64,000 bases of DNA from CAMBDS01 sp964355675 (GTDB lineage Bacteria; Electryoneota; AABM5-125-24; Hatepunaeales; Hatepunaeaceae), in the NCBI GenBank assembly GCA_964355675.1, contig CAYHEC010000006.1, positions 83,482-147,481 on the forward strand, in the 5' to 3' direction. Within the stretch, counting starts at the first letter, position 1. Every line of letters starts with the position of its first letter. Shown piece after piece: positions 39,660 through 47,568 of this stretch. Below the pieces are notes generated by a model. The model was not told the origin of the DNA. It worked only from the letters and a program-made list of their open reading frames with translations, and ran no database searches. Made by a program: the position numbers and the translations under genes.

Positions 39660-42095
39660 CTAACCCTCGTCCATCTTTGACTTCAACGCTTCAAGACGTT
39701 TACGGTATGCTTCATTAGTCGGAAACTTTTCAAGTAGTATCTCATAGACGTCAGCCGAGCGTTTCCAATCACCCTGTGAGGCGTAGAGTTCGGCAAGTGT
39801 TTTTGTAGCAATTTTGCCTTTCAGATGATAATCACTCCCCTTTTCTTCGGTGGCAGGAGGAGCTTGTGGCGTTTCGAGGGTTGGAGCCTTTCCTGTCACT
39901 TCCTCGACTATTGCCGCTAACTTCTGTCGAACAACTTCTTCACGGGCGGCAAGATCAGGTGGAGGCGGCATTACAGGCATCTCGGTCGGCATGCGCATCG
40001 TCATCGGTACAACATTCTCATCAATAATCTCCAATCGCTCATTAACCTTTGGCGGCGGCGCTGAAGGTTGCCTCGGTTGAACAGGGATTTGCGGCTTCGG
40101 TTTCTGAATAGGATGCGCAATCGATTTCGATGAAGAATCCTTTTCTTGCAATGGCGCAACCTGCTCAGGAACGTATTGAACCGGACTGGCTTCCAGTGAT
40201 TCTATTTCAATAACAGGTTTCCTTACTGCAAGGGATTCTATCTCACGAGGAGATGGTACTGCTCGGACTGGTGGAGGTTGATCGTCGTCGAAGTCCTCAG
40301 GTATTTCAAATCGCGTCAAGTTAGATAAGGTAGATTCGCTTTTAGTGGTTGATTCCCTCTTGACTGGAGGTCGTACCGCCAGATTATACGGGGGATGATC
40401 GTTGTCTTCATTCTCGGGTGTTTCGAATCTCGTCAGGTTAGACATCGTAGGATGGGCGTTCACGGAAGCAGTACTTTCCTTCTTTGTCTGCATAAGTCTG
40501 AGGATTGCTGAGTCGTCACGAGGAATTCGGGATGTCTCCGATTTGTTTATAACAGGTTCCTGTTCCACAGGCTCCGGACCTGAAATCATTGAATCTCTGG
40601 GTTGATCAACCATGGACGAGACCGATATTGGTGTCTCTGGGGCATCTATCTTTCCTGAAATTTCAGCAATTTCTGTTACTTCACGTTCTGCTTCGACCGG
40701 CGGAGGCGTAAAAAGGCGTTTTCGAGAAAGAGGCTCGAGGGAAGGTTGAGGCGGTGCAGGTTGAATCTCTACTTTCTCTTGGATAACGGCTGGAGCTTGT
40801 TTAGTAGTCGGCTGAATTGCTCCGCCAACTGTTTTCTTATCGACAAATTCTTCAGGTGATGAGCGCACGGGCACGCGCGTACTTAATCCGATTTCAGCAT
40901 CTTCCGCGTCGAGCGCTCGCATGGCAGGGAGTTTGATGTCGGAAGTCAATCGTGGCCGTTTAAGCGGGGGTTGGTTAGTTACAACTCCACGATTTTCGTC
41001 TGTGTAACTGCTTCTATTTGAAGTTACAGGGAGAGAGGGCGTTGCTCCTTCCCAATCGGATTCGATTACTGTCATCACGGTAGGCGGAGTGCGGGGAGGC
41101 GTTTCTTTCACCATGTCCGGAAATGGTTTCAAATTCGAAGATATTGGCTCTTGACGCGACGCTAATTTCGGCGGTGGAATATACGGCTTGATCATGGCCT
41201 TCTGCATCGAAGCAGGTAGGACAGAATCTGATGGCGAGGCAGACTCTATGCGTGAAACTGGTGATTCCAACCCTATTCTCGATGAGTCTTCGTAGCTTGG
41301 ATCTTCTTCAGCAACATCATTCTCGTCCACTCCACTACTGATGAGTTGCTCAGCATCGATTTCGACCAAAGGAGTCTCGGCAGGATTATTGATCGCATCA
41401 GCCCATGCTACCCGAACAACCCTCTCACGATCCTCTTCTTCCATTCTGGCGATCTTTTCTTTTATTTTAGGATCTTTCCAGACAGGCTGTGATTCGAGGG
41501 GGATAACATCAGGAATCGCAATAGACTCATTTATAAGGCTCGTCTCAGGAGGGAATGTAAATCGTTCGGTACGTCTGGCGATCTCGGGAGGCAATAGATT
41601 TGCCCTGAGTAAGGCCTGGCGGAGCGTTCCCGGCATCATTCGTTCGACTTGGTGTTGGGAAAACAGCCCCTTCGAAACAGCAGTTTGGCGAAGGATTGCC
41701 GTCTGTAGCATGATTTGCAAGTTATCGTCTAAAGGCTCAAGTGATCCAAGCGCTCGCAAGTGATTTAAATACCCTTCCATGTCGCCTTCTTCCTGAGCAA
41801 GCTCGGCGCTTTGGCGATGAGCGATTGGGATCTCAGGATCAATCGTGAGGGCTTTCTCGAAAGCGGCTCGCGCCAATTTCGACTGTTTTAAATGCAAATG
41901 CAACATTCCCTTTACCAGCCAGCCTGATACCGAGTCAGGGAATTGCTGGAGCCCTTTTACTAAGGTTTTCGCCGCTTTTTTTACCTCACCCGCCTGAAGA
42001 TGTTTATCCGCAAGACGAGCAAAAAGTCGCGGCTCGGAAATGATTAATTTCTGGAGATGGCGATCATTGGATTTGTCGCTCTTCTTAAGAAACAC
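39660..42095 (-). CDS. TPR protein with long disordered linker
   Basis: 811 residues from GTG at 42095, chosen because AAAGGAGG stands 6 bp upstream; an upstream TTG at 42119 in the same frame runs into a palindrome (42113-42136) and is unlikely. Tetratricopeptide helices lie at about residues 10-130 (ARLADKHLQAGEVKKAA, GWLVKGMLHLHLKQSKLARA) and again at the C-terminus (TLAELYASQGDWKRSADVY). Between them is a roughly 600-residue proline-, serine- and acid-rich region with a duplicated SNLTRFE-PE block. No signal peptide or membrane segment is evident, so it is probably a cytoplasmic scaffold or adaptor. Function unknown. Confidence 0.75.
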   Translation of the reverse strand: MFLKKSDKSNDRHLQKLIISEPRLFARLADKHLQAGEVKKAAKTLVKGLQQFPDSVSGWLVKGMLHLHLKQSKLARAAFEKALTIDPEIPIAHRQSAELAQEEGDMEGYLNHLRALGSLEPLDDNLQIMLQTAILRQTAVSKGLFSQHQVERMMPGTLRQALLRANLLPPEIARRTERFTFPPETSLINESIAIPDVIPLESQPVWKDPKIKEKIARMEEEDRERVVRVAWADAINNPAETPLVEIDAEQLISSGVDENDVAEEDPSYEDSSRIGLESPVSRIESASPSDSVLPASMQKAMIKPYIPPPKLASRQEPISSNLKPFPDMVKETPPRTPPTVMTVIESDWEGATPSLPVTSNRSSYTDENRGVVTNQPPLKRPRLTSDIKLPAMRALDAEDAEIGLSTRVPVRSSPEEFVDKKTVGGAIQPTTKQAPAVIQEKVEIQPAPPQPSLEPLSRKRLFTPPPVEAEREVTEIAEISGKIDAPETPISVSSMVDQPRDSMISGPEPVEQEPVINKSETSRIPRDDSAILRLMQTKKESTASVNAHPTMSNLTRFETPENEDNDHPPYNLAVRPPVKRESTTKSESTLSNLTRFEIPEDFDDDQPPPVRAVPSPREIESLAVRKPVIEIESLEASPVQYVPEQVAPLQEKDSSSKSIAHPIQKPKPQIPVQPRQPSAPPPKVNERLEIIDENVVPMTMRMPTEMPVMPPPPDLAAREEVVRQKLAAIVEEVTGKAPTLETPQAPPATEEKGSDYHLKGKIATKTLAELYASQGDWKRSADVYEILLEKFPTNEAYRKRLEALKSKMDEG

Positions 42096-42112
42096 TGACG
42101 CCTCCTTTAATA

Positions 42113-42136
42113 CAGTCAACTACCTGCGGTTGACTG
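42113..42136. repeat. Palindrome next to the TPR gene ribosome binding site
   Basis: CAGTCAAC / GTTGACTG around TACCTGCG, GTCAACCC family, 10 bp upstream of the AAAGGAGG site. It could form an mRNA hairpin close to the translation start. Confidence 0.65.
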
Positions 42137-42194
42137 TTTATCACAAATGTACCAACGTGTGTCCCCATCCGTCGGTTAAGTTTATTGGGGTGGC

Positions 42195-42214
42195 GTCACG
42201 TGACATCACGTGAC
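42195..42214. promoter_or_regulatory. Tandem CACGTG palindromes upstream of the TPR gene
   Basis: GTCACGTGAC followed at once by ATCACGTGAC, about 100 bp upstream of the TPR gene start. Two adjacent palindromes are typical of operator sites, but the regulator is unknown. Confidence 0.35.
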
Positions 42215-42310
42215 GGTTGAGTGCAAATATTTCTGATAATTGCGGAGTTAGGCACCCACCTGACACAACGCTTTAATTATCAATCGCTAAGCGGAGAACC
42301 CCTGTAACAT

Positions 42311-43744
42311 TTAATTCCCCGCATCCGGCGAAAAACGCTTGATATTGGCAAGGGAAAGGTGGTAATCGATTCGCGCTCGAACCGCTTCATTCCGCGTGCG
42401 GGTCATATCGAGTTGTGCGTCGAGCAGTTCGCGTGAGCTGGCAAGTCCATTTGTAAACCTCTCTACCGTAATAGAGAGACTTCGTTGAGAAAGACTAAGA
42501 GCCTTATCGGTTATTCGTATTCTATCCGCAGATCGCTCCAGTTTTCGGAAAGCTTCTCGCTGGTCGGCGGCTGTCTGTTCAAGCTGAAGCCGGAAGTTCA
42601 CTTGGGAGGAACGATAAGTGGCTTTAGAGGCTTCGATATCGGCGGAAGTTGTACCGAAGCCGAATATTGGCATTGAGAGCGATAATGAAATGTAAGAGTC
42701 CTCGCTGGCGACTTGTCCAAAGGCTTCATCGAGATTCGGTGTAAGTACGCCAATAGCAGAATAACCAGCGTTCAAGGATAAATCGAGACGTTTTCCGGCT
42801 AACGAGTTCTTCATCGATATTTCACTTGCCCGAAGCTGTAACTTCTTTTGGCGGACGTCGGGACGATCCTCGATTAATGGCGCCGGCGGGACTTTCGGAA
42901 GTAACGTGTCACTCCATGCATCGAAGAGGGGAACTGGAACGACGTTCGAAGGCAGGTTCAACTTCCGGCGCAAATCATCTATCGCCGTCTCCAGATTTCC
43001 TTCGACTTCTTTGACCGAAGATTCGCGTCGCGCCAGATCAACCTGAATTTGTAGCAGTTCAACTTCGGGAATGAATCCGGCGTTCATTTTTCGTTCGGCA
43101 AGTTCGGCTGAACTCCGCCCCGACTCTAAATCCTGCAAGGCAATGTCGTAGGACGCCTGAGCCTGTAAAAGATTGAAAAACGCTGAAGTGACCTGAAATT
43201 CTATATCGCGTAAGCGTGACTCATGCGTAAGCAAGCTCAAGTGCCACGTTAATCGTGATGATTCTCGATTCCGTCCAGTAGGATTTCCGGAAAGAAGAGG
43301 CTGTTGAAATTCTAACCCTTTTCGTCCCGAGTAATCATCTAAATTCTCATAATCGGGATCGTTGTAGTCAACCTTATTTTTTCCCAAAATCTGCCAGAAT
43401 CTGACAGAGCCACCCCAAGGCAGGACTTGAGTCAAATTCAACATTGCATTCTGAGTCGTTCGATCAAAAACTGAATTCGGTCTCCAATCGTGCGAAAAAT
43501 CGACGGGCGTCGCCTCCAGAGTAACTTGCGGGAACCAGAGATCTCGCGAAGATCTCCAGTGTGCCGCAGAGGCAATCGAATCATAACGAGCTGACTCTGC
43601 TTCGCCACCATTGGTGAGAGCCGTCTGGATGGCTTGATAAAGCTCTATGCGGAGAGTATCTTGCGCCAACAAAGTCAAAGGAGCAATGAACGCTGATACT
43701 AAAATAAGCAATACGGATAGCAATTTCAAGGGGTGTTTACTCAT
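42311..43744 (-). CDS. TolC-family outer membrane efflux protein
   Basis: 477 residues. Signal peptide (LKLLSVLLILVSAFIAPLTLLA). The two-fold repeated helix-rich pattern of outer membrane factor proteins is evident (AFFNLLQAQASYDIALQDL, ERKMNAGFIPEVELLQIQVDLARRE, LSLSQRSLSITVERFTNG, LLDAQLDMTRTRNEAVRA). It would form the outer-membrane tunnel of a tripartite exporter. It overlaps the permease gene by 8 bp and is the last gene of the adaptor-permease-TolC transcript. Cargo unknown; macrolide-type or lipid-derived substrates are possible from the permease type. Confidence 0.9.
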   Translation of the reverse strand: MSKHPLKLLSVLLILVSAFIAPLTLLAQDTLRIELYQAIQTALTNGGEAESARYDSIASAAHWRSSRDLWFPQVTLEATPVDFSHDWRPNSVFDRTTQNAMLNLTQVLPWGGSVRFWQILGKNKVDYNDPDYENLDDYSGRKGLEFQQPLLSGNPTGRNRESSRLTWHLSLLTHESRLRDIEFQVTSAFFNLLQAQASYDIALQDLESGRSSAELAERKMNAGFIPEVELLQIQVDLARRESSVKEVEGNLETAIDDLRRKLNLPSNVVPVPLFDAWSDTLLPKVPPAPLIEDRPDVRQKKLQLRASEISMKNSLAGKRLDLSLNAGYSAIGVLTPNLDEAFGQVASEDSYISLSLSMPIFGFGTTSADIEASKATYRSSQVNFRLQLEQTAADQREAFRKLERSADRIRITDKALSLSQRSLSITVERFTNGLASSRELLDAQLDMTRTRNEAVRARIDYHLSLANIKRFSPDAGN

Positions 43745-44981
43745 AGCGGAGAGCTGTTATCGGGTCGAGTTTGGCGGCGCTTCGCGCTGGAAGCCAGCCA
43801 AAAATGACTCCTACACCGGCAGAAACCGTTACGGCGACGAAAACCGCCCAGATCGACACGGCAGTCTCCCATCCAGCATAAATCGAAATCCCTCGCGCCA
43901 GCCCTATCCCCAGAATTACACCGACGATCCCGCCAAACAGTGACAAAATGACTGCCTCTGTCAAGAATTGACGGGTAATATCGCTCTGAGTAGCTCCGAT
44001 AGCCCGTCGAATGCCGATCTCGCGCGTCCTCTCCAGTACGGAGGCAAGCATAATATTCATAATGCCAATACCACCGACCATAAGAGATATGGAGGCAATC
44101 GCGCCCATCACAATATTAAATATCCGTTGAGTAGCTTGATGTTGGCGCAATAACTGCTCAGGAATAATCACCGCGAAGTCCGCAACCCCGCGATGACGGC
44201 GCTGAAATGTCCGTTGAATTAAATTACCGACCGCAACTAAATTGTCCGGATTATTCATTTCGACTGTTATTCGAGTAAGATCCGATCCTGATTTTGGGCG
44301 TAGATTTCGCAATTTCAGTTCGACTGACAGCGGGATATAAATATCACGGTTTTCATCCCGTAATTTCACTCCTTCAATTTCCCCGCCACCCGTAGCACGT
44401 CTTTCGATAACCCCCACAACAGTAAATACAGTGTTTCGCACCCTTATGTCTTTGCCAATAGGGTTCACCAGGGGAAAAAGCTCTCGCCGGGCACTCCAGC
44501 CAAGAAGACAAACTCGGCGTTGAGTGATCTCGTCTGTCTCGTCGATCCTTCTCCCAAGCAGAAGTTTCATATTATGAAGCGCGAACAACTCCGAAGTCGA
44601 TGCGACTACGTTTAATCTGACCCGTTTTCCGCCGCCGGATACTTCGAGATCATCCGTTTTCATCGGAACTACCCGACGCGCATCCGGAATGATTTCTCGC
44701 AACGCTTCTGCGTCATTGAGAGTAATTCCATGAGCGCTCTTTTCGAGCGCCGCCTTAGCGGCTTCACCTTCCTCGGGCTCCTGATCTTCTATAAGTATAT
44801 TCGATGCACCCATCAGTTCTATCTGCCGAAGCGCCTCCCGTTTTGCCCCCTCGCCAATCGACGCCATTGCTACGACCGCCGCCACACCAAATATGACGCC
44901 CAATGCTGTCAAACCAGATCGCAACCGGTGGGAACTAAGCCCGTCCCAGGCGCCTCGAAGCTGTTCCAGAGTGATGAGCAT
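43737..44981 (-). CDS. MacB/FtsX-type ABC transporter permease
   Basis: 414 residues. One N-terminal membrane helix (SGLTALGVIFGVAAVVAMASIG), a large periplasmic domain (residues ~45-270) and three C-terminal helices (SLMVGGIGIMNIMLAS, AVILSLFGGIVGVILGIGLA, AVFVAVTVSAGVGVIFGWL) are typical of MacB-family permeases. The ERTREIGIRRAIGAT segment, which couples to the ATPase, is intact. Unlike MacB, no ATPase domain is fused, and none is encoded next to it, so the nucleotide-binding subunit must come from elsewhere. The ATG overlaps the adaptor stop by 1 bp and the TolC-like gene by 8 bp. Confidence 0.9.
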   Translation of the reverse strand: MLITLEQLRGAWDGLSSHRLRSGLTALGVIFGVAAVVAMASIGEGAKREALRQIELMGASNILIEDQEPEEGEAAKAALEKSAHGITLNDAEALREIIPDARRVVPMKTDDLEVSGGGKRVRLNVVASTSELFALHNMKLLLGRRIDETDEITQRRVCLLGWSARRELFPLVNPIGKDIRVRNTVFTVVGVIERRATGGGEIEGVKLRDENRDIYIPLSVELKLRNLRPKSGSDLTRITVEMNNPDNLVAVGNLIQRTFQRRHRGVADFAVIIPEQLLRQHQATQRIFNIVMGAIASISLMVGGIGIMNIMLASVLERTREIGIRRAIGATQSDITRQFLTEAVILSLFGGIVGVILGIGLARGISIYAGWETAVSIWAVFVAVTVSAGVGVIFGWLPARSAAKLDPITALRYE

Positions 44982-46348
44982 CAGCGATTTCGCCTGCCAC
45001 CGCCTCGAGGCGGCCTCGACGAAGGCTGTGATTGGCTATTTTCGCCTTTGGAGGGCGAATCCGAATCACTCTTACTTCCCTGTTTCTCTAAAGATCTGGA
45101 AGCTTCTTCAAACTGTGCACTCGGATCGACCAAAGCTACCGATTCAGATTCTTTTAATCCGGCATTGATCACCACAAAATTATCGTTGCGAGCTCCAAGC
45201 TCTACTTTGCGTTCTTTAAAGCTCCCGCCATCTGCGGCAAACACTACCATACTGCCGCCTTGGTCGAACACAGACTCAATGGGAACCCAGAGCTTGTCCT
45301 GCATTTTGTCAATGATAATTCTCGCGGTGGCAGACATTCCAGGACGCAACATCGGGTCGCTTCCTTCAATTCTAACCATAACATCGAACACTTTAGCCTG
45401 TGATCCTCCTTCTTCGGTTCTTGCCAAAAGCGCCACATCGATAACCGTACCGTGAAAGGTAGGATCTGGAAAGGCGTCAAGTTTAATCTCAACTGGCAAC
45501 CCAGTTTTGACTTTGGCAAAATCAACCTCGGAAACAGACGTCTCGACATTCATCACCGAGAGGTCGGGCAACTCGATCAGAGCGGCTCCTCGCCAAGGAG
45601 TATCGCCAATCTTGACTTTAGACATTTCACCGCCCCGCCAGATTTCCTTGTGAACAACCAGTCCGTTACGGGGCGCAAGCAACCGCAACCGATCGAGGTC
45701 TGTCCTGACCTTCTGAATATCGTACTGTGCTTGCTTAACCTTCAACTCGAGCGATTTCACGTCAGCCGAATCGATTAATTGTTGCGAAGTAATCTCTTCT
45801 TCGGAACGTCTAAGAGAAATTTCGGACTGTTTCAACGAAAGCCGAGCCTCTTCGACGCGGACGTCTGCCTCGAATTTCATCTGATCAAGACGAAGTTCAG
45901 CGAGACGATATGAGGCACGGCTGTTCTCGAGCGATGAATAAAGTGAAGATACGTGAGAGGCCATCGAGGCTTGCGCCTTGATAAGGTTGACGCGGGCAAG
46001 GTCAAGCTCGGCAATCTGATCGTCGTATTGTTGACGAAGTTCAGTCGTATCGAACTGTAAAAGAAAGTCATGTTCCTTTACCTGAGTTCCCTCGGGGATA
46101 ATATCGATGATTTGCAAGTTAATCCGTGCCGGGGGAGCCGTTACTGTCACCGAATTCTCTGCTCTCAGCTTACCCGGGACTTTAAGATCGATTACAAATT
46201 CACCCGCTTGAACCTGCGCCGATGGAAGACTCGCCTGCCGAGCTGGCCAAAAAATCCAACCCAAAATGACAACAACCAAAGCGCCGAGTCCGATTTTTAC
46301 GGCGAGCGGGAGTCTCGAAACTTGCTTCAGTGATTGCCTCGCATTCAT
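44981..46348 (-). CDS. Periplasmic adaptor (HlyD/MacA-like membrane fusion protein)
   Basis: 455 residues from ATG 46348, chosen because GAAGGTAA precedes it and MNARQSLKQVSRL starts the first membrane helix (IGLGALVVVILGWIFWP). The open frame upstream to 46507 consists of palindrome sequence and is probably not translated. The lipoyl-like fold starts at VQAGEFVIDLKVPGKL, followed by a long coiled-coil hairpin (residues ~120-260) and the barrel domain (MNVETSVSEVDFAKVKTGLPV). A low-complexity S/K/G/R tail ends the protein (SRPPRGGGRRNR). It bridges the inner-membrane permease and the TolC-like channel. Confidence 0.88.
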   Translation of the reverse strand: MNARQSLKQVSRLPLAVKIGLGALVVVILGWIFWPARQASLPSAQVQAGEFVIDLKVPGKLRAENSVTVTAPPARINLQIIDIIPEGTQVKEHDFLLQFDTTELRQQYDDQIAELDLARVNLIKAQASMASHVSSLYSSLENSRASYRLAELRLDQMKFEADVRVEEARLSLKQSEISLRRSEEEITSQQLIDSADVKSLELKVKQAQYDIQKVRTDLDRLRLLAPRNGLVVHKEIWRGGEMSKVKIGDTPWRGAALIELPDLSVMNVETSVSEVDFAKVKTGLPVEIKLDAFPDPTFHGTVIDVALLARTEEGGSQAKVFDVMVRIEGSDPMLRPGMSATARIIIDKMQDKLWVPIESVFDQGGSMVVFAADGGSFKERKVELGARNDNFVVINAGLKESESVALVDPSAQFEEASRSLEKQGSKSDSDSPSKGENSQSQPSSRPPRGGGRRNR

Positions 46349-46430
46349 AATTACCTTCAAACCATTTCTCCATGTAGGGAAGGCGGATTTATATCCACCG
46401 AACTGCAACGCGAATGTTGCCAGACGAGCC

Positions 46431-47444
46431 TCACCGTTGTCGCAGGGTGTCCTCACCCTGCGACAAATAATGGTTTTCAGCCGTCGGGTGAGGACACCCG
46501 ACAGCAAGAAACAAGCCCCACCGACCGGCTATCTCAGTGGCCCATTTCTTGGGGGCGTCAGATCCAAATCCCTTCAGCCACTCTGTCTGTTTATCAGCCC
46601 TGAACCAAGTCATCTGCCGCTTGGCGAACTGCTTTGTCGCCGTAGCGATTAATACTGTCGCTTCTTCAAGACTTCGTTCGCCTGCGATTACGTCTGCAAG
46701 CAGTTTATACCCGACCGCTTCACTGGCCGCAGGAGGGAAATTATCTGCCGAAGAGTAAAGACTCAACAGTTCTTTAACTTCTTTCAACCAGCCATATATA
46801 ATCATTTCACGCACGCGCCGGTCAATAATCTCCCTCAACTCCTGCCTTGCACGCTCCAAACCAATAATCAATGGCTTGCACCAAGGAGCAGGTTGACTTT
46901 CAAGATGCCAATCAGATAATGATTTACCGCTGACTCTTTGAACTTCGAGCGCTCGAATTAATCGCTTCGGTGTGGTGGCGCTGACGAGTCTCGCGTACTG
47001 TGGATCGACAGCCTTCAATTCGGAAAAGAGAGACTCAAACCCCTGATCTTTCAACTCCGCTTGCAACCGTTGTCTTATTTCTGGAGAGCTTGGTGGCGCA
47101 AGCGCCAGTCCTTGCACCAGTGATCGAACATAAAGACCAGATCCACCTATAATAAGTGGGATTTTCCCTCGACCCGCCACGTCATACGCGATCTCTCTGG
47201 CTGACTTGCCAAATTCACCAGCCGTTATCCTATGCGTAAGTGGCGCAGTGCTGACGAAGTGATGCGGAATCTGATCACGCCACTCCTTTGGCGGAGCGCC
47301 CGAACCAATCTCCAAACCAGCATAGAACTGGCGCGAGTCAGCTGAAATTATTTCACAGTCAAGATCCCGAGCCACAATGAATGCCGTCTCGCTTTTGCCG
47401 ACAGCAGTAGGCCCTACGATAACGAGAAGAGAAATCAATCTCAA
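46431..47444 (-). CDS. miaA: tRNA dimethylallyltransferase
   Basis: About 337 residues. It transfers a dimethylallyl group to A37 of tRNAs reading UNN codons. P-loop GPTAVGKSETAF, DSRQFYAGLEIGSG, GGSGLYVRSLVQGL, LERARQELREIIDRRV and the TKQFAKRQMTWFR block are intact. The frame opens up to 47555, but its first residues derive from a palindrome cluster. TTG at 47444 or 47438, just before LISLLVIVGPTAV, with AGAGG upstream, is the likely start. The last ~20 residues (AVGCPHPTAENHYLSQGEDT) are encoded by the palindromes at 46437-46502. The gene follows mutL, a common order. Confidence 0.9.
   Translation of the reverse strand: MRLISLLVIVGPTAVGKSETAFIVARDLDCEIISADSRQFYAGLEIGSGAPPKEWRDQIPHHFVSTAPLTHRITAGEFGKSAREIAYDVAGRGKIPLIIGGSGLYVRSLVQGLALAPPSSPEIRQRLQAELKDQGFESLFSELKAVDPQYARLVSATTPKRLIRALEVQRVSGKSLSDWHLESQPAPWCKPLIIGLERARQELREIIDRRVREMIIYGWLKEVKELLSLYSSADNFPPAASEAVGYKLLADVIAGERSLEEATVLIATATKQFAKRQMTWFRADKQTEWLKGFGSDAPKKWATEIAGRWGLFLAVGCPHPTAENHYLSQGEDTLRQR
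46437..46502. repeat. Two palindromes covering the 3' end of miaA
   Basis: TTGTCGCAGGGTG / CACCCTGCGACAA (46437-46466) and GTCGGGTG / CACCCGAC (46483-46502), of the CGCAGGGTG family. They encode the C-terminal tail of MiaA and the upstream untranslated stretch of the adaptor gene. Confidence 0.85.
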
Positions 47445-47450
47445 GAACCT

Positions 47451-47565
47451 CTTGGAGGGCGGACTTTCACTCCGCTCTTGTCGCGTAGGATAAGCGTCCT
47501 CGCTTGTCGCTGAGCGGACTGGCAGGCACGGCGCGTAGCAATGCCCCCCCTCCAAGTGGAGGACG
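47451..47565. repeat. Palindrome cluster between mutL and miaA
   Basis: CTTGGAGGGCGGACTTTC at 47451, partly complementary stretches GTCGCGTAGG and GCGCGTAGC, and CCCCCCTCCAAG near its end. It is an imperfect, degraded member of the CTTGGAGGGCGG family. It separates the mutL stop from the miaA start. Confidence 0.55.
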
Positions 47566-47568
47566 CTT

